From Promethearchaeota archaeon (lineage in GTDB: Archaea > Asgardarchaeota > Lokiarchaeia > Sigynarchaeales > SOKP01): a stretch of DNA of 28,951 nucleotides. A program made the position numbers and the translations under genes. This document shows positions 1 through 8,231 of this stretch, piece after piece; the stretch's first letter is position 1; every line of letters starts with the position of its first letter. Location of the stretch: contig WJIN01000101.1 of NCBI GenBank assembly GCA_014730295.1, positions 1 to 28,951 on the forward strand. Direction: 5' to 3'. The notes beneath the pieces are model-generated. The model saw only the letters and a program-made list of their open reading frames with translations. It did no database searches and was not told the origin of the DNA.

Positions 1-627
1 AGTAGACATAATATATATCAATTCTTTAGGAAAGCTGAGTTTTCCGCTTTTGGGTGGTTTTTGGATTGGAGTGATGGAAAAAAGTTTTTACAAAATGATA
101 TTATTGATTTATGCCAAAAGAATAGCATTGACCAAGATGCAGATTGGGAAGAAATTGAACCTTTACTTGATCAGATTGAACCATTTTATGCTGGTATACC
201 CCAATCCCAATGGGAAGATTGGATTATTAAAGAATATCCGTTAATGAAGGGTAGAAAAACAAATAAAGGAAAATCAATAGAGGAATTATATCATATTTCT
301 TATCTAAGGAAGATACGTAAATATCTTAATATCCTTAAGGCTCAAAATGGAATATTTGGGAGTGATAAAAAGCATTTCTATGAGTTGCAATATACACTTC
401 AGAGAAAAAAGGCAATTGAACTAATAAAGCAAGGTTATGTCGAATATTATTCTAAAGATGGTTGGGAAAAAATACGTTTGGATATATCAAATTTTTGTAA
501 AAATATTTTTATGTATGCATTTGAAAAAACATATGCAGACGATCGAACATATAAAGTTGCTTTTTCAAAATATTTGTTTAACGATATAAGTGTTGAAGAG
601 GTATGGGAATTATATACTCTAGATTAG
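1..627 (+). CDS. Unknown protein, 5'-truncated by window edge
   Basis: The frame is open from base 1 to a TAG at 625-627, so the gene very probably begins before the window. A TTG at 61 and an ATG at 70 exist inside, but the codons before them (reading FRKAEFSAFGWFLDW) look equally coding. The visible part is about 208 residues, rich in aromatic and charged residues (many W, Y, K, E). It has no transmembrane segment, cysteine cluster or nucleotide-binding motif that I can see. It reads like a mostly helical soluble protein. It converges on the LRR gene with only 9 bp between the two stop codons. I do not recognise the family and assign no function. Confidence 0.6.
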   Translation, partial: SRHNIYQFFRKAEFSAFGWFLDWSDGKKFLQNDIIDLCQKNSIDQDADWEEIEPLLDQIEPFYAGIPQSQWEDWIIKEYPLMKGRKTNKGKSIEELYHISYLRKIRKYLNILKAQNGIFGSDKKHFYELQYTLQRKKAIELIKQGYVEYYSKDGWEKIRLDISNFCKNIFMYAFEKTYADDRTYKVAFSKYLFNDISVEEVWELYTLD

Positions 628-636
628 TTTCTGATG

Positions 637-1851
637 CTATATCTTGATCACTTTTATATGGACTCTTTTTTTTTCCAATTTATTCTTGGTCCTCTCTGAC
701 ATGAATTCGTTTTGAAAATTATCAATACTCAGTTCTGCAAGAACTGGAAGATCAACAATAAAAGGAGGAAATTCTTTTATTGGATTTCCTCCAAGATATA
801 ATCGAGTTAATTTTTTTAGATTTTGTAAATTATTTGGAATTCTCTTGATATTATTAAAAGCTAAATTTAATATTTCGAGTTTTGGTAAGTTTCCAATGGT
901 ATTCGGAAGATAATTGATATGATTAGTACCAAAATTTAGATATTTCAAATCTCTACAATTCGCAATATTTGGGGGAATTTTTTCAATTTTATTAATACTA
1001 AGATCTAGGTGTTCTAAATTAGGAATCAAAAATAGATTTTCAAGATCTTGTGAAAGCTTATTATTTGACAGGCTAAGCTTTCTCAAACCAATTAAATTTT
1101 TTACTATTTCTGGGATCGGGGATATTAGATTTCTATTTAAATTCAATTCCTCTAGATTAGCCAATCCTCCAATTGATTGGGATATAGTTGGCAATTTATT
1201 ATCTGGAATCCAGAGGATGAATAGATTTTCTAGTTTAGCTATATCCGCTGGCAAAGATGTCAATTTATTGGAGCCCAAATAAAGCTCCCTTAAATTTTTA
1301 GAATAAAAAATTTCTTTTGGAATTTTTTCCAAATTCAGATTAAAAAGATCGATTTTTTCTAAATTTTCTAATACTGAACCTCGTTCTTCTTTTGTTAGGA
1401 AATTAAGATAACCTTCAGAGATTAGATATTTTACAGTCGATTGATTTCCACCATATATTCTTTTACCTATCTCGTCTTTGAAAACCTTCTTAGCTTTCAT
1501 ATCTCCTAATTCTGTAAGTTTCTTAAGTAATGGAAATGCTAAATTAGAATGAATTAATCGCGTGTCATAGTCGTTTTCAACCCATACTTGTAGGTTGGAG
1601 CAATGGCCCCAAAACTCTTCATCTGAAGAAAGTCCTGAATAGCCTTCAATTCTATTTGTCTCAATATCCGAGAAAATTTCATCTATAGAATCAAAATTTT
1701 CCAGAGATTCGATTTCATTAATTGGATAATCTGTTAAAATTGTTTTGCATTGAATAAATTTCTCTCCATTGAGATATATTTCAGTCTTTTCTTTCTCTAA
1801 TTTGAGTTCAATAAAATCATTTAATCTAAATTTCTTATTTTCAATTCTCAT
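637..1851 (-). CDS. Leucine-rich-repeat protein, Asgard-type
   Basis: This 404-residue protein has a non-repeat N-terminal part (about 1-160) followed by nine consecutive LRRs of exactly 23 residues and a partial tenth. The repeats follow LxxLxLxxNxIxxIPxxIxxLxx (for example LEHLDLSINKIEKIPPNI). Repeat 5 lacks the usual I-P pair. The N-terminal part contains FWGHCSNLQVWVENDYDTRL followed by a helical AFPLLKKLTELGD stretch. From memory, this block recurs in LRR proteins of Lokiarchaeia. No signal peptide or membrane segment is visible, so it is probably cytoplasmic and a protein-protein interaction module. Ligand and process are unknown. It lies 140 bp downstream of the HPS fusion on the same strand, with its own AT-rich promoter-like element just upstream. 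Confidence 0.88.
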   Translation of the reverse strand: MRIENKKFRLNDFIELKLEKEKTEIYLNGEKFIQCKTILTDYPINEIESLENFDSIDEIFSDIETNRIEGYSGLSSDEEFWGHCSNLQVWVENDYDTRLIHSNLAFPLLKKLTELGDMKAKKVFKDEIGKRIYGGNQSTVKYLISEGYLNFLTKEERGSVLENLEKIDLFNLNLEKIPKEIFYSKNLRELYLGSNKLTSLPADIAKLENLFILWIPDNKLPTISQSIGGLANLEELNLNRNLISPIPEIVKNLIGLRKLSLSNNKLSQDLENLFLIPNLEHLDLSINKIEKIPPNIANCRDLKYLNFGTNHINYLPNTIGNLPKLEILNLAFNNIKRIPNNLQNLKKLTRLYLGGNPIKEFPPFIVDLPVLAELSIDNFQNEFMSERTKNKLEKKRVHIKVIKI

Positions 1852-1864
1852 AAATCTTTGAGGA

Positions 1865-1876
1865 CTTTATATACTT
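1865..1876 (-). promoter_or_regulatory. Probable TATA box of the LRR gene
   Basis: On the minus strand this reads AAGTATATAAAG, a good archaeal TATA-like sequence. It ends 14 bp before the ATG at 1851, which would give a leaderless or nearly leaderless transcript. The spacing is slightly short for the usual 25 bp from box to start site, so this is tentative. Confidence 0.4.
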
Positions 1877-1991
1877 AAATCAGATATCTTTATTTTTAAT
1901 TTTTATTGTCCTCAGAATCACTGATTCTTAAACTCCTTATTGACACCAGAATTAAAAAATTATCAATATTGACAAATATATTAAAATTAGC

Positions 1992-3332
1992 TTACTTTTG
2001 CTTTTCCCACTTCTTCAAATACATTACTTCTGAAAGAGTAGAACCCCGTTTTATTTCTTCGCGAAATCTATTTTCTTTTTCTAATACATCGATCGCCCTA
2101 TTCGCCATCTCTTGTGCTTTAGCCTTCGAAATGACCACTACTCCAGAATCATCTCCTACTATCCAATCTCCGGGATCTACTTGCATTCCTGCGCATTCGA
2201 TACTCACATTGATTTCTCCCAATCCTCTGGGTTCTCCCGCTGTAGGTGTGAAATGTCTCGCAAATAATGGTAGTTTAATCTTTCGGATGTCATCAATATC
2301 CCGCACGGCACCGTCTATAACCACGCCCGCAATTCCTTTAACTTTGCAGCTCCAAGATGCTAACTCGCCCCAAACCGCATCTTTTCCCTCACACGCATCA
2401 ATTACAATCACATCTCCTTCATTTGCTTCTTCTATTGCTTCTACTGGTTTGCTCCAGTCACCGTTATATGCACGTACAGTCACTGCGGGTCCTGCAAACT
2501 TCAGCGGGTGTTCCTCCGTTCCTATCCATACGGGTTTTAAACCCTGCATTTCGCCCGAACGATGCATTGCATCAGAAATATTCGGACAAGATACTTTCAT
2601 CAACGCATCGCGAATGTGGGCTTCATCATACTTTTTATAGAGATCAGTATCAACGGGTTGGGCAGAGATGATCGCTTGCTTAATCTTTTGGGCAGTATCT
2701 TTAGGCTGTTCTGACTTATATAAGGCACCACCTACGATGATAACATCAACCCCGATTTCTTTTGCTTTAGCAGCTGTCTCGCTGTTGATCCCTCCCGCGA
2801 TTGCTAACCATGTGGTTGGTTTAAGCTTTTTCTTCAACTTGCGTGCCACTTCAAGGGTTTTTTCTCCCCCATAGATCGTCTGTTGATCAATTCCAACATG
2901 GGACACTATCATATCCGCACCCATCTCTTCTAATTCTAAGGCGCGTTCTATTAACCTTTCTGAGGGAATATCTATGGTATCACAGCCTAAATGTACGCCA
3001 TATTTTCGAGCCGCTTCTATCGCTTCTGTCACTGACGCATCATCGCTCCCCCCTAACATTAATACCACATCAGCACCAGATTTTGCAGCGATTTCAATTT
3101 CGATGGACCCTCCGTCAACCGTTTTCATATCTGCTACGATAGTACTTTTTGGGAATTTTTTGTGGAGGGCTCGAATTGCATTCATCCCTTCGGATTTAAT
3201 CAAGGGAGTCCCCGCCTCTATCCATTCCACCCCGCCCTCAACCGACTCTTCGGCGATTTGCAATGCGCGATGGAGATTGATTACATCCAATGCGATCTGC
3301 AAGTAAGGCTCATCTTCTCGTTTTCTGATCAC
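1992..3332 (-). CDS. Hexulose-6-phosphate synthase / RraA-like fusion
   Basis: This 446-residue two-domain protein begins with a 3-hexulose-6-phosphate synthase of the orotidine-monophosphate-decarboxylase superfamily (about 1-220). That domain carries the D-x-K-x-x-D signature in ADMKTVDGG (D68, K70, D73) and the phosphate-binding AIAGGI loop (178-182). Residues about 232-446 are an RraA/HMG-aldolase-like domain with WGELAS (321-326) and DGAVRD (340-345). HPS interconverts D-arabino-hex-3-ulose 6-phosphate with ribulose 5-phosphate plus formaldehyde. In many archaea it runs in the pentose-forming direction, replacing the oxidative pentose phosphate path. The role of the RraA-like part is unclear; such fusions are known in methanogens. 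The start is GTG, and the nearby ATG at 3339 is out of frame. No isomerase (PHI) gene is in the window. Confidence 0.9.
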   Translation of the reverse strand: MIRKREDEPYLQIALDVINLHRALQIAEESVEGGVEWIEAGTPLIKSEGMNAIRALHKKFPKSTIVADMKTVDGGSIEIEIAAKSGADVVLMLGGSDDASVTEAIEAARKYGVHLGCDTIDIPSERLIERALELEEMGADMIVSHVGIDQQTIYGGEKTLEVARKLKKKLKPTTWLAIAGGINSETAAKAKEIGVDVIIVGGALYKSEQPKDTAQKIKQAIISAQPVDTDLYKKYDEAHIRDALMKVSCPNISDAMHRSGEMQGLKPVWIGTEEHPLKFAGPAVTVRAYNGDWSKPVEAIEEANEGDVIVIDACEGKDAVWGELASWSCKVKGIAGVVIDGAVRDIDDIRKIKLPLFARHFTPTAGEPRGLGEINVSIECAGMQVDPGDWIVGDDSGVVVISKAKAQEMANRAIDVLEKENRFREEIKRGSTLSEVMYLKKWEKQK

Positions 3333-3653
3333 TTTCCATAACCTATTTGATTTGAATATTTACAATGCTTTATATCCGTGAGACATAATGTAGGATGGAA
3401 AATAAAAATTATGTAAGAATTCTTCACGTCTGGATGGATTTTTCGCTTTCGCAAATTTTTAATACATGGATTCTCATACTTTTGATAGATGTTATTTTCT
3501 TTTCATCATGGATATAAAGAAATTAGACCAGTATTTATCTGAATAAAATTATAAATCTTAATAATGTTATATTATACATAAAATGATTACGAAGAGATAT
3601 TTTCGAAAAATTAAATTTATTCAAAAAAAATTAAACAGAAAGGTTGATTGCTA
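3333..3653. other. Divergent intergenic region, 321 bp
   Basis: This AT-rich stretch lies between the divergent HPS fusion and Rab-like GTPase genes. On the minus strand GATATAAAG (about 3368-3376) is a plausible TATA box for the HPS gene, about 40 bp from its GTG. On the plus side several AT-rich candidates exist (around 3550, 3570 and 3612), and I cannot choose between them. I see no ORF or RNA gene here. Confidence 0.5.
3639..3645 (+). promoter_or_regulatory. Ribosome-binding site of the Rab-like GTPase
   Basis: AAAGGTT lies 8 nt before the ATG at 3654 and marks that codon as the true start, well upstream of the in-frame TAG. The same heptamer precedes the cupin gene and the downstream ATG of rpoB. 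Confidence 0.5.
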
Positions 3654-5390
3654 ATGGGAGAAGATTATGACTACTTATTCAAATGTATCGTTGTTGGAGA
3701 TGGCGGAGTAGGAAAGACCGCGCTTACTTTACGATTTAGCAAGGGTTTCTTTACAGAGGATTATAAGATGACGATAGGAGTAGAGTAGAGCAGATATACT
3801 GCCTTACGCACAAACTTCCACGTCAAAACTATATCTTTAGACTCTGCTGAGGGCCCAATTAGAGCAAAGCTTCAAATCTGGGATACGGGAGGTCAAGAAC
3901 GTTTTAGTTCTATTCGACCAATGTATTATCGGGGTGCATTAGGCGCGCTCCTCATATTTGATTTAACCTCAATCTCCAGTTTTGAGCATCTACCACAATG
4001 GATTGAGGAAGTTCGAGCGAATGTACAGACCGAAATCCCCTTGCTTTTGGTAGGAAATAAAAATGATTTAATAGACCAGAGAGCAATTTCACTGGAAGAG
4101 GTGAATGATTTTACCAGAGATTTCAATCTGTATTATATGGAAACATCAGCAAAGACAGGAGATAACGTAGGTGATTGCTTTAGTGTTTTAGCTAGCCTTA
4201 TGATTCCTGGAAAAGGAGTTCCAGATAAATTGGTTGGTGATGCGATCTACCCTCCTGGACAGATTCCCGTCACTCCACAAGAAGAGACATTAATTCCCCC
4301 AGAAGAGGCAGACCAGACCCAGTATCAAGAACCCGTCCAGCCAGAAGAAATAGCACCCGCCGAGCCAGAGCCAGAATTTATCCCCGAACCGACGCCAGAA
4401 TATGCAGAGCCCCCAGAGCCGGAACCGCTTCCCGAAGCCGAGCCCGTATCCGAACCACAATATCAACCCACTCAAGAACAATATTCCCAACCAGAAGCGG
4501 CTCAAACACAATATCAATCAGAACCCGAACCCAAATCCCAACCACAACAACCAAAGCGGTCGCAACCGTCAGAACCCGTATTTTTTGAGCCCGAAGACCA
4601 AGAAGTGGAACCCGATATTCCAGTGCCGGAGCCAGAATTCCAACCACAACCAGCCCAACAGTCTCAGCAGAGTAGCGATTTTGAGTTTAAAACACCGGAT
4701 CAAATAATGGCAGAAGATCAAAACTTGCAGCAGCAAGCCGAGGAAATGTCTGATCTTCCTGAGATGCCAACCTCATCAGCCGCAGAATCATATAAACCGA
4801 AGAGTGTCCCCTTTTCTTCTGGTGCGCCACAACCTACTGAACCTCCCGAAGAATTTTCAGCGCCACAAGCACCAGCTCAACCAACCCAATCAGTAACACA
4901 ACCGCCTCAACAAGAACAACAGCCAAAAAGCACAGAATCATTATTTAGTTATATGCCCGAGCCAGAACCCGAGCCGGAATCAAAGAAAGGATTTGGGCTT
5001 TTCTCGCGTAAGAAGAAAAAAGAAAAAGAAGCCGTATCCGAGGAGGAGCCGGAAGAACAAGAACCGAGGACGCCCTCGTTATTTGATACCCTTTCGGGTA
5101 GGTCAGCAAAGCAAGGAACTGGAGGGGGACGAGCAGCTTTCGTGCCATTCTCCGCACCGGGAGAAGATTCTCAATCACAAGAGGAAACAGAAGAACGGTC
5201 CAACTTGCGAATTATCCCGAACGCAGAAACTATCGAAGAGGATTCAAACGATTTTGTAGAAATCCCCGCAAGCTCATCGCAAAATCAGCAATCTACTCCG
5301 TCTGCACCGACGATGGTTACTTGTCCGAGCTGTGGAGCACGGTTATCTTCAGAATATGCCTTTTGTAATAAATGTGGCTCTAAACTATAA
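3654..5390 (+). CDS. Rab-like GTPase with disordered tail and zinc ribbon, interrupted by TAG
   Basis: The frame starts at ATG 3654. It encodes the P-loop GDGGVGKTAL, the switch I TIGVE, then an in-frame TAG (3786-3788), then DTGGQERF (G3), NKND (G4) and ETSAK (G5). This is a complete Ras-superfamily fold, closest to Rab, provided the interruption is bridged. Aligned with Rab proteins, TIGVE should run straight into FHVKTISLD. Ten extra codons including the TAG separate them. After the G domain comes a low-complexity linker of about 360 residues rich in P, E, Q and S, then a basic patch KKGFGLFSRKKKKEKE, then a C-terminal zinc ribbon with two CxxC pairs. If the TAG were a real stop, only a 44-residue fragment would be made. 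A start at ATG 3921 would lack the P-loop. No other disruption is seen over 1.6 kb, so the gene is either intact by some mechanism, freshly broken or misassembled. Confidence 0.8.
3786..3815 (+). other. 30-nt insertion with in-frame TAG in GTPase switch I region
   Basis: Removing these 30 nt restores an uninterrupted Rab-type switch I to beta-2 sequence (TIGVE joined to FHVKTI) without changing frame. The right boundary could shift by one base because T occurs at both ends. The insertion overlaps an imperfect hairpin at 3785-3807: GTAG/TTAC and GCAG/CTGC arms, one A-C mismatch and an ATATA loop. It is flanked by weak pairing between TGACG (3769-3773) and CGTCA (3821-3825). Its nature (tiny intron, insertion mutation, read-through cassette or assembly error) is unresolved. 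Confidence 0.6.
4260..5320 (+). repeat. Low-complexity Pro/Glu/Gln-rich coding region
   Basis: This part of the GTPase gene encodes degenerate PEPE-, PEPQ- and SQPQ-like strings, with many CCC/CCA, GAG/GAA and CAA/CAG codons. It is GC-richer than its surroundings. The same bias leaves long open frames on both strands, which I regard as shadows. It is probably an intrinsically disordered spacer. Confidence 0.7.
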
Positions 5391-5396
5391 GATCCT

Positions 5397-5413
5397 TGTT
5401 TTTTTAACTTTTA
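5397..5413 (+). terminator. T-rich terminator after the GTPase gene
   Basis: A run of seven T followed by AACTTTT begins within 10 bp of the TAA at 5388-5390. T-runs directly after stop codons are the usual archaeal intrinsic termination signal. Confidence 0.4.
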
Positions 5414-5508
5414 TAATGTACCCCGTATCCAAGCTACATCTCTTTCCTTATTTTCTAAATAGTGAGTAATACAGAAAAATTAAATTACAAAAGAATCTTA
5501 GGGAACTT

Positions 5509-6273
5509 TTAAAATTTGTGACCGCAAATCGGGCATACAGACCAGAGTGATTTGATCTGTGAATTACAACCAGGACATAGTTTGAGATCGGTTTCTTTTT
5601 CTGTCTGAGGTTCTCCAAAAATAGTGAAAGTCGGACTTTTTTGAGAGGAGTTTTTAGAATTTTCCATATACTCGGTTGCCCCTTTGCTAAAATCTACGGG
5701 GGGCGTTTGATCGTGTTCAGGACTCTCAGGGGTGTCAGGTTGGAAATATTCTTTCGGGGAGGTGGGTGTGGATGTTATGCTTTTTTGAGCAGGCTCAGAA
5801 GATGGGATTTTCTGTTCCTTTGACGCCGGTTCTGCTTTTTCCCTATCAACGCTTCCTACCCGATAGATAAAATATCTCCCCTCATTATTTTCAATAATCT
5901 TTTCATCATCAATTAATTCTACCTCAATATAGTAGATAATTCGTGCTCCTTCGGGAACTTCCATGATTTCTGCGACATAATAATCAGACTTAAATTCCAT
6001 GCTCATTTTGTACCATGATTGTCCCTGATCCCCACTAAAAACGAGATTGACGTGCTTGATGGGTTTATCAAAATCTTCTTCAGTCATTTTGGCAACAATC
6101 TTCACGTTTTTCTTGATCGAAGATTCATCTGTCCCTATGGCCTCATCCCACGATGCCCCACACTTCGGGCAACTAACAAACCAATTAGGATATTCATATC
6201 CGCAACTTGAACACTTTTTGGTGAAATAACGACTTGTCTTGATCCCAAGCTTCGATTTATTTTTTTTGCCCAT
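5509..6273 (-). CDS. Protein with zinc ribbons at both ends and an Ig-like domain
   Basis: This 254-residue protein has an N-terminal four-cysteine ribbon (CSSC C21/C24 and CPKC C35/C38) and a C-terminal one (CPGC C233/C236 and CPIC C247/C250). Between them, residues about 58-135 read as a beta-sandwich of Ig/fibronectin or carbohydrate-binding type: VNLVFSGDQGQSWYKMSM ends in VPEGARIIYYIEVE and DD..GRYFIYRV. Residues about 138-228 form a Pro/Ser/Glu-rich, probably disordered linker. No signal peptide or membrane helix is seen. The function is unknown. The layout of ribbon, linker and ribbon resembles the tail of the Rab-like GTPase encoded face to face with it, with stops 118 bp apart. A link between the two products is an inference only. 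Confidence 0.8.
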   Translation of the reverse strand: MGKKNKSKLGIKTSRYFTKKCSSCGYEYPNWFVSCPKCGASWDEAIGTDESSIKKNVKIVAKMTEEDFDKPIKHVNLVFSGDQGQSWYKMSMEFKSDYYVAEIMEVPEGARIIYYIEVELIDDEKIIENNEGRYFIYRVGSVDREKAEPASKEQKIPSSEPAQKSITSTPTSPKEYFQPDTPESPEHDQTPPVDFSKGATEYMENSKNSSQKSPTFTIFGEPQTEKETDLKLCPGCNSQIKSLWSVCPICGHKF

Positions 6274-6294
6274 TCTCTATCGAATTAATCAATA

Positions 6295-6304
6295 ATTATA
6301 AATA
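6295..6304 (-). promoter_or_regulatory. Probable TATA box of the double zinc-ribbon gene
   Basis: The minus strand reads TATTTATAAT, centred about 27 bp before the ATG at 6273. That spacing predicts transcription starting at or next to the start codon, so a leaderless mRNA. Confidence 0.5.
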
Positions 6305-6438
6305 TTAAATGGTTTTTTACCGTATAAATATTTTTATGAGATTAAATACTCAACAAGTCTTCATTCATCAAGAAAACATTGAGATTAATAAAATTATCTT
6401 CATTATGTATCTTACCCTAAAATGGACGGCTCCCTTAT

Positions 6439-7041
6439 ATGAAGATTAAAAAAGCAGATGTGACTTCTCTCTTAGAAGCTATAGAATATGTAGTGGATAT
6501 TAAGATGATCATAAGGCAGATTACCCCGCATTATGAACTTAACGATCTTATGGAAGATAAATTCGTGTCATCATTACAAAAACTCCATAATATGCTCGAT
6601 CCTATCTTTTCTACGTATTTACCAGAAGAACCCTTGAAGGGGGAAAAATCTCGGGAAAAAAGCCGACAGAGAATTCGAAACGCATTAGCTAAAGATAATC
6701 GCTTTTTAGTCTCATCAAATTCCGCAAAAAAAGTATTGAAGGATTTGGGGGCGGATCCACGCAATATTATAGTATCGGGAGGACCCTTTTTCTTGGAAGA
6801 TTATCAAAAAGTAAATCCCAATATTCCAGATCATGCCTTAGCTGGGATACAAAAGAAATGCGAGCGATTAAAAGAAGAACTGTCTGAAGAAACATGGAGA
6901 GATAAGGATCTCTATTTCATTTATGAACAAAATGATATTGCAGATCAACTTACCTTAGAAAAAATCGACCGAATTTCGGAACTTATTGGAAGGGAACTAA
7001 AAACCATCGATATTGAATCGTGGGATGACTTAGTAGAGTAA
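6439..7041 (+). CDS. Unknown soluble archaeal protein (200 aa)
   Basis: This 200-residue, charged protein is predicted to be mainly helical, with no cysteine, membrane segment or signal peptide. The middle holds a short alpha/beta-like piece (NRFLVSSNSAKKVLKDLG, then RNIIVSGGPFFLEDY), and the C-terminus is acidic (SWDDLVE). I have a weak recollection of similar conserved archaeal proteins of about 200 residues (possibly DUF2100), which I could not confirm. It starts at ATG 6439, is divergent from the zinc-ribbon gene (165 bp apart), and ends 11 bp from the convergent mfnA stop. No function is assigned. Confidence 0.7.
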   Translation: MKIKKADVTSLLEAIEYVVDIKMIIRQITPHYELNDLMEDKFVSSLQKLHNMLDPIFSTYLPEEPLKGEKSREKSRQRIRNALAKDNRFLVSSNSAKKVLKDLGADPRNIIVSGGPFFLEDYQKVNPNIPDHALAGIQKKCERLKEELSEETWRDKDLYFIYEQNDIADQLTLEKIDRISELIGRELKTIDIESWDDLVE

Positions 7042-7052
7042 AAAAGAGCTCA

Positions 7053-8231
7053 TTAAGCAAGCTTAAGTTTTTTGCAAACATTTTTTAAATCCTTAATAAA
7101 ACGTGATATATGAGTTTCTGTCACATGAGGCATGACCACTACCCTTACCAAATTAAATTCTTTAAATTTACCTAACATCCATTCTGATTTTCTCAATTCT
7201 TCATCTAATTCGCAAATGCTTAGTCCATTTTCTGTGGTGATCCCCACAACATTCATCGTAGGTTCTGCCGCCAATTTCACTCCGCCTATATTTCGAACAT
7301 TTGCCGCTAAAAACTCGGTATTTTTCATGCATTTTTTCACGACTTTGGTAAATCCTTGAACACCAAGGTATTGCATAAGTGCCCAAAAGGCGATCACAGT
7401 TCCGCCAGGTCGCGTGCCGACGATATGAAGGTGTTTAAAATTGCCACCCGCTAAATAAGGAATTTCGAATCCTGTTTTTTGAATTATTGCTTCATTTCTG
7501 AGAAAATATCCTCCCGAAGGAATGATTCCCATTCCCATCTTATGAGGATCGGCGGTAATTGAGTCGACCTCCTCCACAGAAAAATCCCATTTAGGAATTT
7601 TTTTTCCTAGCTTATCCAAAAAAGGAAGGACAAATCCTCCGAACGCAGCATCTACATGAAAGAAAATCTCTTTATCCTTGATAAGATTAGCAATCCCTTC
7701 TATTGGATCAACTAATCCAAGAGACGTTGTCCCTGCTACTCCCACCACTCCGCAAGTGTTTTCATTGAGAAGTGATTCGAAGTGATTCAAATCGAGTTCA
7801 AAATCATCGTTTAGTTGTGCTTTTTTAAGTTTTATATCTAATAAATCAGCTGCCTTATCAAAGGACATATGAGCAGAAACAGGAAGAACAATCTCTGGAT
7901 CTTTAATGTCAGGTCGTAATTTTTTCGCTATTCTCATTGCAATTAGATTAGCTTCGGACCCACCCGTGGTAAATGACCCAAGAATATCTGTCCCATTAAA
8001 CAATTTCCCAATTTCGGCAACGACCTCATCTTCCAATTTTTGAGTACCGGGAAAAAGTCCTGGATCTCCTAAATTTTTACTCACATATTTGCAATAGATT
8101 GATTTCGCAAATTTATGTGCATCGGTGCACATTGAACCGAGGATAAATCCAGAATCATAGCTATAATCTGGAGATAATTTTTCCTCTAAGATCCTCCGAA
8201 TTTCTTGTTTATTCAGTCCTTCATCTAACAT
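7053..8231 (-). CDS. mfnA: PLP-dependent decarboxylase, MfnA family
   Basis: This 392-residue protein has the usual length for archaeal MfnA (group II PLP decarboxylases). Visible motifs are TGGSEANL (89-96) for phosphate binding, H121 in SAHMSFDKA, which stacks on the cofactor, HVDAAFGGF with D194, and DPHKMGMG with the Schiff-base lysine K231. In methanogens MfnA makes tyramine from tyrosine for methanofuran. In Thermococcales the same family decarboxylates aspartate to beta-alanine for coenzyme A. No methanofuran gene is nearby, so I favour the aspartate/CoA role, but sequence alone does not settle the substrate. The enzyme is soluble and cytoplasmic. ATG 8231 is the chosen start. It converges closely on the unknown gene at 6439. 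Confidence 0.93.
   Translation of the reverse strand: MLDEGLNKQEIRRILEEKLSPDYSYDSGFILGSMCTDAHKFAKSIYCKYVSKNLGDPGLFPGTQKLEDEVVAEIGKLFNGTDILGSFTTGGSEANLIAMRIAKKLRPDIKDPEIVLPVSAHMSFDKAADLLDIKLKKAQLNDDFELDLNHFESLLNENTCGVVGVAGTTSLGLVDPIEGIANLIKDKEIFFHVDAAFGGFVLPFLDKLGKKIPKWDFSVEEVDSITADPHKMGMGIIPSGGYFLRNEAIIQKTGFEIPYLAGGNFKHLHIVGTRPGGTVIAFWALMQYLGVQGFTKVVKKCMKNTEFLAANVRNIGGVKLAAEPTMNVVGITTENGLSICELDEELRKSEWMLGKFKEFNLVRVVVMPHVTETHISRFIKDLKNVCKKLKLA

Noticed and set aside
1906..2640. Long plus-strand open frame
   Set aside because: It is antisense to the HPS-RraA gene; its composition is the complement of a clearly conserved enzyme.
3786..3788. TAG in the GTPase as a pyrrolysine codon
   Set aside because: TAG also ends several genes here (unknown gene at 627, cupin at 13117, Roadblock-GTPase at 26744), no pyl gene is visible, and the ten extra residues do not fit the Rab fold. 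Kept only as a remote option.
4290..4707. Several open frames on both strands within the GTPase tail
   Set aside because: They are caused by the low-complexity Pro/Glu/Gln codon bias, which lacks stop codons in other frames.
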